DNA of 64,000 nucleotides from Bradyrhizobium sp. 132 (GCF_023074185.1 NZ_JADPKY010000097.1:1-64000); one strand, 5' to 3'; counted from the stretch's first letter, positions 7,843-16,749 are shown. Notes: generated by a model not told the origin, from the letters alone. A program made the numbers and translations.

Positions 7843-8409
7843 TTGAGAGTCATCGCCAGTTCTATTCGCAAGGGCAACGTGATCGAGCAAGACGGCAAGC
7901 TATATGTCGTCGTGACCGCCGAGAACATCCATCCCGGCAAGGGCACCCCGGTCAGCCAGATCGAAATGCGCCGAATCTCGGACGGGGTAAAGATCTCGGA
8001 GCGCTACAAGACCACCGATCAGGTCGAGAAGGCCACGATCGAAGAGCGCAACTTCACCTTCCTCTATGAAGATGGTGAGGGCTTCCACTTCATGAACCCG
8101 GAGACCTATGACCAGGTCCAGGTGTCCAAGGACGTGATCGGCGACGCCGCGGCCTATCTTCAGGAGAGCATGACGGTCAAATTGTCGACGCATGACGTCA
8201 ACGTGGTGTCGATCGCGTTGCCGCAGCGCGTTACGCTGGAAGTGGTCGAGACCGAGCCCGTGACCAAGGGCCAGACCGCCTCTTCGTCCTACAAGCCCGC
8301 GATTTTGTCCAACGGCGTGCGCACCACCGTTCCGCCGCACATCGCGGTCGGCACCCGCATCGTGGTGATGACTGAAGACGGCTCCTACTCCGAGCGCGCC
8401 AAGGACTGA
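7843..8409 (+). CDS. efp: translation elongation factor P
   Basis: A 188-residue EF-P with an N-terminal KOW-like domain (RVIASSIRKGNVI) and two OB domains. It relieves ribosome stalling at polyproline. Lys33 sits at the tip of the loop in HPGKGTP, matching the lysine modified by EpmA/EpmB in E. coli (K34). The start is TTG at 7843, with AGGA a few bases upstream; the first ATG in frame would cut off the essential loop. The OB-domain sequences TKGQTASSSYKPA and VPPHIAVGTRIVVMTEDGSY are typical. No epmC (hydroxylase) is nearby. Confidence 0.97.
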   Translation: MRVIASSIRKGNVIEQDGKLYVVVTAENIHPGKGTPVSQIEMRRISDGVKISERYKTTDQVEKATIEERNFTFLYEDGEGFHFMNPETYDQVQVSKDVIGDAAAYLQESMTVKLSTHDVNVVSIALPQRVTLEVVETEPVTKGQTASSSYKPAILSNGVRTTVPPHIAVGTRIVVMTEDGSYSERAKD

Positions 8410-8454
8410 CGGGGAACAGAGCGAGCGCAACAGGTGCCGCCGGGAGGCGAGACA

Positions 8455-10056
8455 GTGGTTGGGAAGGGTTTCCGCTTCGTCTCGCAACTTCTGGCGTCGC
8501 TTTCGCTCCTCATTGCCTCTCCGCTCGCTGCGGATGAATTCCGCAGCCCCTCGCTCACGGCCCTGCGCGTCGATTGGCGGGCGGCGCTCGACCAGCTCCG
8601 CACCGAAATCAACGCCCGTCGCCGGGCCGCGGACGATTTCATCTTCGCGCCTCGTCGTTCGGTGCCGCGCTACGATCCGCGCGCGATGCCGGCGCTGGTG
8701 CAGCTCAACGCGATCTCCTCACAATTCTTCACCGGCATCGCCCGCAGCTCCGTGCCCGTGCTGCTGCCGTTCGACGCCGCCGCCTATTTCGAGGCGCTGC
8801 GCAATGGCGCGCCGGCGACTCTCGCGCTATCGCGCTACCAGGCTGACTTCAATTCTGTCGACATGTTCGATGCCGGCCCCGCCGGCTACAGCGCAACCTT
8901 CTCGTTCGAGCCCGGCGCCGGCGACGGCATGCCGAGCCGGGTGTTCGCAAGGCCGGTCGAGGTGCAGATCACGGGTTCGGCGCTCGTCTACGACGTCGCC
9001 GATCCCTCGGGCGGCAAGGGCGAGCAGGTCAAATCGCTCGCAGCGCTTTATCCGGACCTGCGCAAGTTCATACGGGAAGGCTATGTGCGCTACGCTTTCA
9101 CCCGTTTCGGCGTCGCCTATGTGGTGTCGATCCAATGCCTCGACAGCGTCGCCAAGCCGCGGCGGCTTGCCTGCAAGGAAGCCTATCCGGTCGCCGAGCG
9201 TTTCCTGAAGGCGCTGCACGTTGCCGGCGGCCAGCGCATGCGGCCGCTGACGGACATTGCTTCCAACATTCTCGATCGTCCCACGCAGCGTTCCCCGGAC
9301 TTCACCTATCGGCCAAGCGGCGACATCATCCCGAACACCGGCTATCGCAAGCAGGGCGGACATCCCGACGTGATGGCCTATGCGCAGATCCGCTTTCCTC
9401 TCGAGAAGGCGCCCGCGTTCGTACGCTCGCAATCCTATGCCAAGCGCGACAAGATGGAGAGCACGACCGGCTATCCCTGGCGCGACAATTTCTGCGAATC
9501 TCGCAGTTTCGAGGTCTGGCAATGCGGCGGGGGGTTTGGCCACCAGGGCGAGGACATCCGCGCGGCCGAATGCCCACCGCCCGGCGAAGGCCGCGAAGCC
9601 TGCGATCCCAAGCAGCGCGGCGTCGTCGCCGTGCGCGATGCGATGGTCATTCGCGCCTCGAAGGACCAGGCCGTCACGCTTCAGGTCAACAGCCGGAACG
9701 AGCACATCCGCTTCCGCTATATGCATATGAACCCCCAGGCGTTGAACGCTGACGGCCTGCTCAATGGCCGCATCGTCTCGGAGGGCGAGAAGATCGGCGT
9801 GGTCTCGAACTATCTCGACCATCCCGCCGGCACCTCGATGCACCTGCATTTCGACGTGCAGTTGTTCACCCGCGACGGCTGGATCTGGGTCAGTCCTTAC
9901 GTCACGCTGGTCTCGGCCTATGAGCGCCTGATCCGCGCCCGCGGCCGTGAGGTTGGCCCGGAGATCGCGGGTGCTCCGCAGCCGGTCGCACATGCGCTGC
10001 CGGAGGACGTGATCAAGCCGGACCTGCGCGAAGGATCGGGCGGCGAAGAGAATTGA
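8455..10056 (+). CDS. secreted M23-like (LytM-fold) peptidase domain protein
   Basis: About 533 residues. A signal peptide ends near ASPLAADEF. The N-terminal 300 residues are an unrecognised conserved region. The C-terminal part has M23/LytM-like motifs: GHQGEDIR (H-x3-D), then YMHMN, and HLHFDV (H-x-H). A Zn site on cell-wall peptides is the expected role, although a substrate is not known. GTG 8455 has GGGAGG at 8442-8447 and is preferred over an upstream GTG at 8434 that lies before the ribosome site. Located 45 bases after efp. Confidence 0.72.
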   Translation: MVGKGFRFVSQLLASLSLLIASPLAADEFRSPSLTALRVDWRAALDQLRTEINARRRAADDFIFAPRRSVPRYDPRAMPALVQLNAISSQFFTGIARSSVPVLLPFDAAAYFEALRNGAPATLALSRYQADFNSVDMFDAGPAGYSATFSFEPGAGDGMPSRVFARPVEVQITGSALVYDVADPSGGKGEQVKSLAALYPDLRKFIREGYVRYAFTRFGVAYVVSIQCLDSVAKPRRLACKEAYPVAERFLKALHVAGGQRMRPLTDIASNILDRPTQRSPDFTYRPSGDIIPNTGYRKQGGHPDVMAYAQIRFPLEKAPAFVRSQSYAKRDKMESTTGYPWRDNFCESRSFEVWQCGGGFGHQGEDIRAAECPPPGEGREACDPKQRGVVAVRDAMVIRASKDQAVTLQVNSRNEHIRFRYMHMNPQALNADGLLNGRIVSEGEKIGVVSNYLDHPAGTSMHLHFDVQLFTRDGWIWVSPYVTLVSAYERLIRARGREVGPEIAGAPQPVAHALPEDVIKPDLREGSGGEEN

Positions 10057-10139
10057 CGGCTTGCTCGTTCCAATGCCGGGCAGTGCAAAAGCGTGATGTC
10101 GCACACCTCGCCGGCTCGAAGGCCGAAGGAACAGGGTTG

Positions 10140-11126
10140 ATGAGTGTCGGACTGATTGGTCTTCTCGACGATATCGCGGCGATTGCAAAGGTGGCAGCAG
10201 CCTCGCTCGACGATGTAGCGAGCCAAGCGGCCAAGGCGGGAGCAAAGGCGGCTGGCGTGGTCATCGATGACGCAGCCGTCACGCCGAACTACGTGATCGG
10301 CTTTGCCTCGAAACGCGAACTGCCGATCGTGGGTAAGATTGCTGTTGGATCGCTGCGCAATAAATTGCTGATACTGTTGCCCATTGCCCTGTTGCTGGGT
10401 TATTTCCTTCCCGCCGCGGTGACGCCGCTGCTCATGCTGGGCGGAGCCTTTCTCTGCTACGAGGGTGCCGAGAAGGTGCTCGGAGCCGTGATGCCGCATC
10501 ATGCGCGCCACCACGAAGCTCAGCTCCAGCCGATTGCGTTGAACGCGCGGTCGGTCGAGGACGAGAAGGTCGCGAGCGCCATCAAGACGGATTTCATCCT
10601 GTCGGCGGAGATCATGGCAATCACGCTGGCGGCAATTCCGGCGGGCAACATCTGGACGCAGGCGCTCGTGCTGGCGCTCGTCGCCATTTTCATCACAGTT
10701 GGAGTCTACGGCGTGGTTGCCCTGATCGTGAAGGCGGACGATGTCGGCGTGGCCCTTGCGCGGTATGACGGCGCATCGGTCATTGGCAGCGCAATCCGCT
10801 TGCTTGGACGTGCGCTCGTCCGCGGCATGCCTACTTTCCTGGCGGTGCTGAGCACCATCGGCACGGCGGCGATGATCTGGGTCGGCGGCGGCATCATCCT
10901 GCACGGCATCGAGCAATACGGCCCACCCGTGGTCGGCCACACGGTCCATGCCGTGACCGAGGCTGCCGCGCACCTCCTTCCCTCCATTGCCGGTATCGTC
11001 GAATGGTTGGTCGTGGCAGCCATCTCAGGCGTCATTGGACTCCTTGTCGGCGCAGCTGCGATTCCTGCCGTCGAATACGGTCTTTCACCGGTATGGAAAC
11101 GGTTGAAGCGATCGCAGCCGACTTGA
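10140..11126 (+). CDS. DUF808 family inner-membrane protein
   Basis: A 328-residue protein starting MSVGLIGLLDDIAAIAKVAAASLDDVASQAAKAGAKAAGVVIDDAAVTP, the characteristic opening of the DUF808/YedI family. Five or six membrane segments follow, with FLCYEGAEKVLG and a cytoplasmic loop around MPHHARHHE. Function of the family is unknown. ATG 10140 with AGGAACAGG just upstream is chosen over longer in-frame extensions that overlap the preceding gene. Convergent with the cupin gene. Confidence 0.85.
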   Translation: MSVGLIGLLDDIAAIAKVAAASLDDVASQAAKAGAKAAGVVIDDAAVTPNYVIGFASKRELPIVGKIAVGSLRNKLLILLPIALLLGYFLPAAVTPLLMLGGAFLCYEGAEKVLGAVMPHHARHHEAQLQPIALNARSVEDEKVASAIKTDFILSAEIMAITLAAIPAGNIWTQALVLALVAIFITVGVYGVVALIVKADDVGVALARYDGASVIGSAIRLLGRALVRGMPTFLAVLSTIGTAAMIWVGGGIILHGIEQYGPPVVGHTVHAVTEAAAHLLPSIAGIVEWLVVAAISGVIGLLVGAAAIPAVEYGLSPVWKRLKRSQPT

Positions 11127-11156
11127 ACAACGGCGGTTGCGGATTGCGAGTGCCAG

Positions 11157-11660
11157 CTACTCCAGCAACGTCGTCAGCTGCGCGCCCTCGTCCGCCACGA
11201 ATACCGCGATCAATTCCGCCGGCTCCGTGGTGCTGGCATTGGCCGAGACCAGATGGGTCGAGCCGGGCGGCTCGAAGAAAGACTGGCCGACGCCAAACGT
11301 TTCGACCGGACCGCCGCCGAGCTGGGAGCGGATCTCGCCCTTGGTGATGTAGGCGGTCACTGAGCCTGCGTGACGATGCGGCCGCGAGAACCCGCCAGGA
11401 CCATAGAACACACGCACGATGGTGACGCGCTTGCCCGGCACGTTCGGCAGCGCGTAGGAGCCAATCGGTTCGACTTTGTCGAGCGGCGAACTTTCGGCGG
11501 CGGTGGCACAAAGCGGCGCCAGCGCGCCTGAAACAGCATCCATCGTCACCGGTAACGCCTTGCCGATCGCAAGCGCGCAGGCAAGCCCGCCGGCGACGGT
11601 AATCGCGATCGAACGCGATGGCACCCGGCACTGCATGGTGGCCAAATTCATTGCAGTCAT
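11157..11660 (-). CDS. secreted or membrane-anchored cupin-domain protein
   Basis: A 167-residue protein with a hydrophobic segment near residues 20-50 (a weak or late signal) and a single cupin barrel. PHRHAGSVTAYITKGEIRSQLGGG gives the His-x-His metal site, followed by FFEPPGSTHLVSANAS. ATG 11660 has GGGGAGG upstream. It is 21 bases downstream of the AhpD-like gene and probably in the same transcript, under the divergent MarR regulator. A clear paralogue lies at 23343-23759. Confidence 0.8.
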   Translation of the reverse strand: MTAMNLATMQCRVPSRSIAITVAGGLACALAIGKALPVTMDAVSGALAPLCATAAESSPLDKVEPIGSYALPNVPGKRVTIVRVFYGPGGFSRPHRHAGSVTAYITKGEIRSQLGGGPVETFGVGQSFFEPPGSTHLVSANASTTEPAELIAVFVADEGAQLTTLLE

Positions 11661-11681
11661 GACAACCTCCCCTCTTTGCAA

Positions 11682-12161
11682 TCAGGACGCCGCGGCATTC
11701 GCTGCAACCGGCCGCTTCGCCGGCGTCCAGCGAAACGCTGCGCCAAAACGGTTCCAGACGTTGATCGAGGCGACCGCCGAGGTCAGGTAGGTCAGCTCGG
11801 TCTCGGAGAATTCACCGCTCGCTTCGGCGTACACGTCTTCGCCGACGCCATCAGGCAGCAACGTTAGCGCCTCGGCCCAGGCCAACGCGGCGCGCTCGCG
11901 CGCGGAGAAGATCGGCGCCTCGCGCCAGACCGCGACCAGATTGAGCTTGTCGACGGGCACGCCGATCCGCTCCGAAAGCAGGATGTGATGCTGCACGCAG
12001 AACGCGCAGCCGTTGATCTGCGAGGCACGCAGCTTGACCAGCTCGAGGAGCTGCCTGTCGAGGCCGGCCTTGGCCGCGAGCTGTCCCAGCGCCAGCACGA
12101 GATCATAGACGTCGGGCGCGATCTGCTTGAAATCCTCGTATTCGCTGCGGGCGTGTGACAT
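11682..12161 (-). CDS. carboxymuconolactone decarboxylase/AhpD-like family protein
   Basis: A 159-residue protein of the CMD family with the peroxidatic-type motif NGCAFCVQHH (C-x2-C then His). AhpD-like members use the cysteine pair in alkylhydroperoxide or thiol-disulfide reduction. It lies first in an operon with a secreted cupin and divergent from a MarR regulator, a common layout for stress-responsive genes. The sequence SVASINVWNRFGAAFRW near the end is typical of this subgroup. Substrate unknown. Confidence 0.85.
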   Translation of the reverse strand: MSHARSEYEDFKQIAPDVYDLVLALGQLAAKAGLDRQLLELVKLRASQINGCAFCVQHHILLSERIGVPVDKLNLVAVWREAPIFSARERAALAWAEALTLLPDGVGEDVYAEASGEFSETELTYLTSAVASINVWNRFGAAFRWTPAKRPVAANAAAS

Positions 12162-12181
12162 TGCCGTTCACCTCGTGATAT

Positions 12182-12216
12182 TGTAAGAGCGCTGACACAT
12201 TATAAGAGCTCTTACA
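12182..12216. promoter_or_regulatory. probable MarR operator in the divergent promoter region
   Basis: A perfect 12-bp palindrome TAAGAGCTCTTA at 12203-12214, and a half site TGTAAGAGC at 12182-12190 that forms a second inverted repeat with GCTCTTACA at 12208-12216. The palindrome ends one base before the marR start codon and 41 bases from the ahpD-like start, so binding could repress both directions. Confidence 0.65.
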
Positions 12217-12743
12217 TGACGCGCAAGCCGGCCGATATCACGAGATCGCAACCCCGGCGGAAGGCACCCACGACGGCCGCCCCGGTGGTGCGCGTGCCAG
12301 CCGCGGGGGAAGGCAAGCGCGGCGAGCAAGGTTATCTCGGCTATCTGCTGCGCCAGGCCCACGCCGCGGTCCGTCTGACGACGGAACGGTCGCTGGCCGA
12401 TCTCGGCGTGACCTCGCCCCAATTCGCGGTGCTGACCATGCTCAATGCCTATCCGGGACTGTCCGGCGCCGATGTCGCCCGTCTCACCTTCCTGACGCCC
12501 CAGACTGTGGGCGTCATCATCCGTAATCTCGAACGTGACGGCGCGATTGTGATGACGCCGCATCCTGTCCACGGCCGCATCCAGCAATGGACGTTGACGC
12601 CGCGCGGGGCGACGCTTTTGAAGGCGTGCCGGGAACGGGTGATCGCGCTGGAGAAGCGCCTCGCTCGGGATTTGGATACTAAGGCGGAAACCGCGATCCG
12701 GCGTTGGCTTGCGGGAATCGCGACGGATCTACAGGAGGATTAA
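12216..12743 (+). CDS. MarR family transcriptional regulator
   Basis: A 175-residue winged-helix regulator. The N-terminal 40 residues are basic and proline-rich (RSQPRRKAPTTAAP), longer than usual. The HTH lies around LSGADVARLTFLTPQTVGVIIRNLERDGAI, followed by the wing (PHPVHGRIQQWTLTPRG). ATG at 12216. It most likely controls itself and the divergent AhpD-like/cupin operon through the palindrome that abuts its start codon. The ligand or oxidant sensed is not evident; no Cys pair typical of OhrR is seen in the N-terminus. Confidence 0.88.
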   Translation: MTRKPADITRSQPRRKAPTTAAPVVRVPAAGEGKRGEQGYLGYLLRQAHAAVRLTTERSLADLGVTSPQFAVLTMLNAYPGLSGADVARLTFLTPQTVGVIIRNLERDGAIVMTPHPVHGRIQQWTLTPRGATLLKACRERVIALEKRLARDLDTKAETAIRRWLAGIATDLQED

Positions 12744-12944
12744 GCGATCTGCGATTGCCGCGGGCGCGTCTAGTCGCCGGTCTCCCTCGCCGCAGCCGCC
12801 ATCGGAATCCGAGAAGTTGCTGACGGCGCCGTCGCCTCGAATGCAGCGGCCAAAATTCTCGACAATGATCATCAGGATCACGACGAATAGCCCCGCGCCA
12901 AACGGCCAGGGATTGGCGCGGATGATGTCGAACAGCTCTCGCAT
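12729..12944 (-). CDS. small membrane protein, 71 aa
   Basis: Residues 12-33 (PWPFGAGLFVVILMIIVENFG) form a membrane segment. A hydrophilic Gly/Asp/Ser-rich tail follows (RGDGAVSNFSDSDGGCGEG). It overlaps the end of the convergent MarR gene by 15 bases. No ribosome site is obvious. The plausible N-terminus (MRELFDIIRANPWPF) and tail without low-complexity artefacts suggest a real gene, but no family is recognised. Confidence 0.5.
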   Translation of the reverse strand: MRELFDIIRANPWPFGAGLFVVILMIIVENFGRCIRGDGAVSNFSDSDGGCGEGDRRLDAPAAIADRLILL

Positions 12945-13029
12945 GTTCGTATTATGCGCAGATGGAAACGAACCGACCGTAAAGTGACAGGCTCAAAACT
13001 GGGTATATCCGACCCGTTGCAGGAACGCT

Positions 13030-13281
13030 CTACCTGCCCTTCAACACTTTCTTAACCTCGCCATCAGACCAGGTTTCGCCCGCTGCAATCACCCGCACGC
13101 GGCTTTGGTCCGCCGCGTTCACCAACTCATGCGAACTCACCCGGTGGCCGCTTGGCTCCAGATGCAGATCGGTCTCAGGCTTCCAGCTCAGCGTGGTCGC
13201 GAGATCGCCGGGAAAGATCTGCCATTGTGATCCGTCATCCAGCTCGACCACATGGCTTTCCGTATGCGCGTTTATCTTCAT
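13030..13281 (-). CDS. conserved hypothetical protein, 83 aa
   Basis: ATG at 13281 is preceded by GGGGTGGA on the minus strand. The protein is soluble and acidic, beginning MKINAHTESHVVELDDGSQWQIFPGDLATTL and ending SDGEVKKVLKGR. The pattern suggests a small beta-rich fold with a conserved DDGSxWxIFPGD motif. No signal peptide and no known function. It lies upstream of a gap and the next secreted protein, all on the minus strand. Confidence 0.65.
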   Translation of the reverse strand: MKINAHTESHVVELDDGSQWQIFPGDLATTLSWKPETDLHLEPSGHRVSSHELVNAADQSRVRVIAAGETWSDGEVKKVLKGR

Positions 13282-13353
13282 TCCACCCCAAATTCTCGAT
13301 GAACGGACTGCGTGCGGCGGCGGGCCCCGGCGATCGGCCGGGGCCCCGCTCCG

Positions 13354-13614
13354 TCAGTCATTGTCGTGATGAATCACGGTCTTGCTGCGGTTGCCGAGTT
13401 CATCTTCCTTCTTGATCACCGTGGTGCGGTCGGCAGGCTCGCGCTCCTTGACGACCGTGGTGCGGTCGCGGTCGCGGTCCCGCTCCCGATATTCGTGAGA
13501 TTGTCCGACCGTCACGCCGGCACCGACCGGACCGACGTGAACGCCGACTTCGTCGGCAAATGCAGGCGCGGCGATGGCGGTGACCATGGCGGCGGCAAAC
13601 AGATATTTCCTCAT
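13354..13614 (-). CDS. small secreted, highly charged protein, 86 aa
   Basis: ATG 13614 follows GAGGAGGAG. Residues 1-20 (MRKYLFAAAMVTAIAAPAFA) are a signal peptide with an AFA cleavage site. The mature protein has VGVHVGPVGAGVTVG and then a strongly charged stretch with DRDRDR and repeated TTVVK/TTVIKKE units ending in HHDND. It is probably periplasmic. Function unknown; similar short periplasmic proteins occur in Bradyrhizobium as far as I recall. Confidence 0.75.
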   Translation of the reverse strand: MRKYLFAAAMVTAIAAPAFADEVGVHVGPVGAGVTVGQSHEYRERDRDRDRTTVVKEREPADRTTVIKKEDELGNRSKTVIHHDND

Positions 13615-13750
13615 CTTCTCCTCCTCAATTTGGTGCGGGGAAAATGCGGGAGTGCGACAGTTTGTTCCGGCGAACGCATGGAAGGCGGCTTGTTCCTCCA
13701 GTTCCAGGAACCGGGTCACAAAGCGCCATGTTTCCCGCTAGACTACGTTC

Positions 13751-14980
13751 ATGAAACAAGCTGATTCCTCGGCCCATCGCAGCCGCCGCGCTCTGCTTCG
13801 ATCCACGCTCGGCGCAGCCGCACTCATCGCCATTCCAACGCGCATCCTCGCCGCGCCTTCGGGCTTCGAGGAATGGCGGGAGGGTTTTCGCGCTCGTGCC
13901 ATGGCGAAGGGAATTTCGGCCGCGACCTGGCAGCGCGCGATGGCGCGGGTCGAGCCCGACATGAGCGTGTTCAAGCAGATGCGCAACCAGCCCGAATTCC
14001 ATGAGCAGGTCTGGCAATACATCAACCGCCGCGTCTCCGACTGGCGCATCATCAACGGCAAGATCGCGCTGAAAAACAACGAGGCGCTGCTCGCGCGCAT
14101 CGAGCGCGATTTCGGCGTCGAGCGCGGCACGCTGCTGGCGCTCTGGGGCGTCGAGTCAGCGTATGGCGATCCGCTGGTGCAGCAGAACCACATGACGCCG
14201 GTATTTCCCTCGCTCGCCGCGCTCGCCTGGAATGAGCCGCGGCGCAAGGCTTATTGGGAGACCGAGCTGATCAACGCGCTGCGCATCATCGACAAGGGCT
14301 GGAGCACGCCCGAGCAGATGCAGGGATCCTGGGCCGGCGCGATGGGGCATTCGCAATGGATGCCGGAGGTCTGGCTCAATGTCGGCATCGACTATGACGG
14401 TGACGGCAAGGTGTCACCGTTCGGCAAACCCGACGACGCGCTGGGCTCGACTGCAAAATATCTGGTCAACCGCGGCAAGTGGCACCGCGGCGAGCATTGG
14501 GGCTACGAGGTGCGCGCATCCGGCGAGGCGAGCGGCACCCGGACCTATGCGGCCTGGCAGGCGGCCGGCGTCACCCGCGCCGACGGCCAGCCGTTTCCGC
14601 AACCCTCCGCGTCCGCGCGGATGTGGACGCCGGTTGCGGGCGGACCGACGTTCCTGCTGGGACCGAATTTCAGCGCGGTGAAAAGCTACAATCCCTCGAT
14701 GAACTATGCGCTGGCGATCTGCCATCTCGGCGACCGCTGCCTCGGCGGGCCGCCCTTCATCCAGCCCTTCCCCGGCTCCGAGCGCGCGCTGACACTCGCA
14801 GAAGTGCAGGAGATGCAGACGCGCCTGACCAAGGCCGGTTTCGACACCGGCGGCACCGACGGTCGGGTCGGCAACGACACCATGAAGGCGATCAAGGATT
14901 TCCAGCAGCGCGCGGGGATCGCGCCTGCGGACGGCTATGGCGGGCTGAAGGTGCTGGCGAAGCTGCGCCAGGGGTCGTAG
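13751..14980 (+). CDS. lytic murein transglycosylase, MltB type, with peptidoglycan-binding domain
   Basis: A 409-residue periplasmic enzyme that cleaves glycan strands to 1,6-anhydro products. The N-terminus has a twin-arginine-like signal (SRRALLRSTLGAAAL). The SLT_2 domain spans about 36-330 with catalytic Glu135 in GVESAYGD, and GAMGHSQWMPEVW near 199. The final 60 residues are a PG_binding_1 repeat (EMQTRLTKAGFDTGGTDGRVG, then FQQRAG). Family length is normal. It ends five bases from the convergent aldolase gene, so any terminator would be inside a coding region. Confidence 0.93.
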   Translation: MKQADSSAHRSRRALLRSTLGAAALIAIPTRILAAPSGFEEWREGFRARAMAKGISAATWQRAMARVEPDMSVFKQMRNQPEFHEQVWQYINRRVSDWRIINGKIALKNNEALLARIERDFGVERGTLLALWGVESAYGDPLVQQNHMTPVFPSLAALAWNEPRRKAYWETELINALRIIDKGWSTPEQMQGSWAGAMGHSQWMPEVWLNVGIDYDGDGKVSPFGKPDDALGSTAKYLVNRGKWHRGEHWGYEVRASGEASGTRTYAAWQAAGVTRADGQPFPQPSASARMWTPVAGGPTFLLGPNFSAVKSYNPSMNYALAICHLGDRCLGGPPFIQPFPGSERALTLAEVQEMQTRLTKAGFDTGGTDGRVGNDTMKAIKDFQQRAGIAPADGYGGLKVLAKLRQGS

Positions 14981-14985
14981 CCGGC

Positions 14986-15783
14986 TCAGTGCCGGTACTG
15001 CGGCTCCTCGGCATCGAGCTGGCGGCGGATCGCGGCAAGATGCAACCGCGCGGATTCGGAATCGCCTTCGCGCATCTGCCTGTAGGTTTCGGCCGCAATC
15101 GCGGCATCGACCGGCAGCACTTTCCTTCCCGTCGACATCGCCAGCACCTGTACCTCGGCGGCGCGTTCGAGGTAGTAGAGATCGTCCCAGGCTTCCGCGA
15201 TAGTCGGCGCCAGCACCATCACACCGTGATTCTTCATGAAGACGATGTCGGCATCCCCGACGGCTGACGCTATGCGCGCGCCTTCGCTGTTGTCGAGCGC
15301 GAGGCCGTTGTAGTCGCGGTCCACCGCCGTGCGACCGTAGAATTTCAGCGCGGTCTGGCCGGCCCAGATCAGGGGGTCGCCCTCGGTCATCGACAGCGCC
15401 GTGGCGTAGGGCATGTGGGTGTGGAAGGCGACCTTGGCGCGCGGCAGGCGCTTGTGCATCTCGGCATGGATGTAGAACGCGGTCGCCTCGGGCACGCCCT
15501 CGCCGTCGAGCACGTTGCCGTGGAAGTCGCAGATCAGCAGTTTTGACGCGGTCAGCTCGCGGAAGGCGTAGCCGTAAGGGTTGACGAGAAACAGATCGTC
15601 ATGGCCCGGCACCACGGCCGAGAAGTGGTTGCAGATGCCCTCCTCGAAGCCGTTGCGCGCCGCCATGCGGAAGCAGGCAGCGAGGTCCTCGCGCGCGCTG
15701 CGGATCGCGTCGCTGACGAGATCCGGCCGGTTCGAGCGGAATGGCGCCGGCGTGGATGACGAAGAGTGAAGGCTGTGCGCCAT
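14986..15783 (-). CDS. class II aldolase/adducin family protein
   Basis: A 265-residue cytosolic protein of the fuculose-1-phosphate aldolase/adducin fold. The zinc site includes HTHMPYATALS and MKNHGVMVL; an acidic residue in EGICNHFSAV matches the family's N-terminal motif. ATG 15783 (MAHSLHSS) is taken as start; longer in-frame codons exist upstream without support. Substrate is not identifiable. The adjacent SDR gene, 111 bases upstream on the same strand, may work with it in sugar-acid or polyol metabolism (inference). Confidence 0.85.
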   Translation of the reverse strand: MAHSLHSSSSTPAPFRSNRPDLVSDAIRSAREDLAACFRMAARNGFEEGICNHFSAVVPGHDDLFLVNPYGYAFRELTASKLLICDFHGNVLDGEGVPEATAFYIHAEMHKRLPRAKVAFHTHMPYATALSMTEGDPLIWAGQTALKFYGRTAVDRDYNGLALDNSEGARIASAVGDADIVFMKNHGVMVLAPTIAEAWDDLYYLERAAEVQVLAMSTGRKVLPVDAAIAAETYRQMREGDSESARLHLAAIRRQLDAEEPQYRH

Positions 15784-15894
15784 GGCGGGAGGACACCTCT
15801 GTCGGTCGGGAGAGCTGCCCGCGTTGTACAGCGGCTGCGCCTGCGCGTCAGCCCCTGCGGGCGCCACCCTGCCCTTCGCAGCCCGCGCGGCGGC

Positions 15895-16704
15895 TTATTG
15901 CCGCCGCGGCACGCCGCCGGCGTTCATGCCGCCGTCGATGACGAGCTCGCTGCCGGTGACGTAGCGCGAGGCATCGGAGGCCAGATACAGCACGCCAGAG
16001 GCAATCTCGGCGGCCTGGCCGGCGCGGCCGAGCGGCGTGACGACGCGCGCACGCTCGTCCGGATCGATCGGCGCGTTGCCCTGGTTACCGGTCGCGCCGG
16101 TCGGGATCTTGCCCCAGATCGGCGTGTCGATGATGCCGGGATGGACGGAGTTGACGCGGATGCCGTCACCGGCGGCCGCACACTCCATCGCGATCGATTT
16201 TGCGAACAGCCGCACGCCACCCTTGGTCGCCGAATAGGCCGACAGCCCGGGCGAGCCGCGCAAGCCTGCGAGCGAGGACATCATGACGATCGAGCCGCCG
16301 CCGGTTTTGCGCATCAAGGGCAGGCAATGTTTGACGGAGAGAAACACGCCGTCGAGATTAATGGCGTTCTGCTTGCGCCAGTCACCGAGTGTCATGTCGA
16401 CGATCGAGGGCACGGCAATGCCGATGCCGGCATTGGAGACCATGATGTCGAGCCGGCCATAGCGCTTTGCGATCTCGGCGACGATCTCGATCCAACGCTC
16501 TTCGCTGGTGACGTCCTGCTCCAGGAAAATCCCCTTGCCGCCGGCCTTGGTGATGCGACTGGCGAGTTCGGGGCCGCGCAACTCGTCGATGTCGGTGGCA
16601 ATGACGGTGGCGCCCTCGCGCGCGAACAGCTCGACGATCGCTTCGCCAATTCCGGATGCGCCGCCGGTCACCAGCGCGACCTTGCCCTCAACCTGCCCTG
16701 CCAT
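15895..16704 (-). CDS. SDR family NAD(P)-dependent oxidoreductase
   Basis: A 269-residue classical short-chain dehydrogenase. It has the cofactor motif TGGASGIG near residue 13, NAG (SNAGIG) near 88, catalytic Ser in MMSSLAG and YSATK, and the C-terminal VIDGGMNAGG. ATG 16704 has GGGAG at good spacing and is preferred over GTG 16710. Substrate unknown. Lies downstream of recJ by 45 bases and upstream of the aldolase on the same strand. Confidence 0.9.
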   Translation of the reverse strand: MAGQVEGKVALVTGGASGIGEAIVELFAREGATVIATDIDELRGPELASRITKAGGKGIFLEQDVTSEERWIEIVAEIAKRYGRLDIMVSNAGIGIAVPSIVDMTLGDWRKQNAINLDGVFLSVKHCLPLMRKTGGGSIVMMSSLAGLRGSPGLSAYSATKGGVRLFAKSIAMECAAAGDGIRVNSVHPGIIDTPIWGKIPTGATGNQGNAPIDPDERARVVTPLGRAGQAAEIASGVLYLASDASRYVTGSELVIDGGMNAGGVPRRQ

Positions 16705-16749
16705 GTTCACTCCCTTTTTCGTTGTTTGCTTTTTGGTTGTTTGCCGGAC

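Noticed and set aside
8827..10245. A 472-codon open frame opposite the M23-like gene
   Set aside because: It is antisense to a well-supported signal-peptide protein and contains no recognisable motif.
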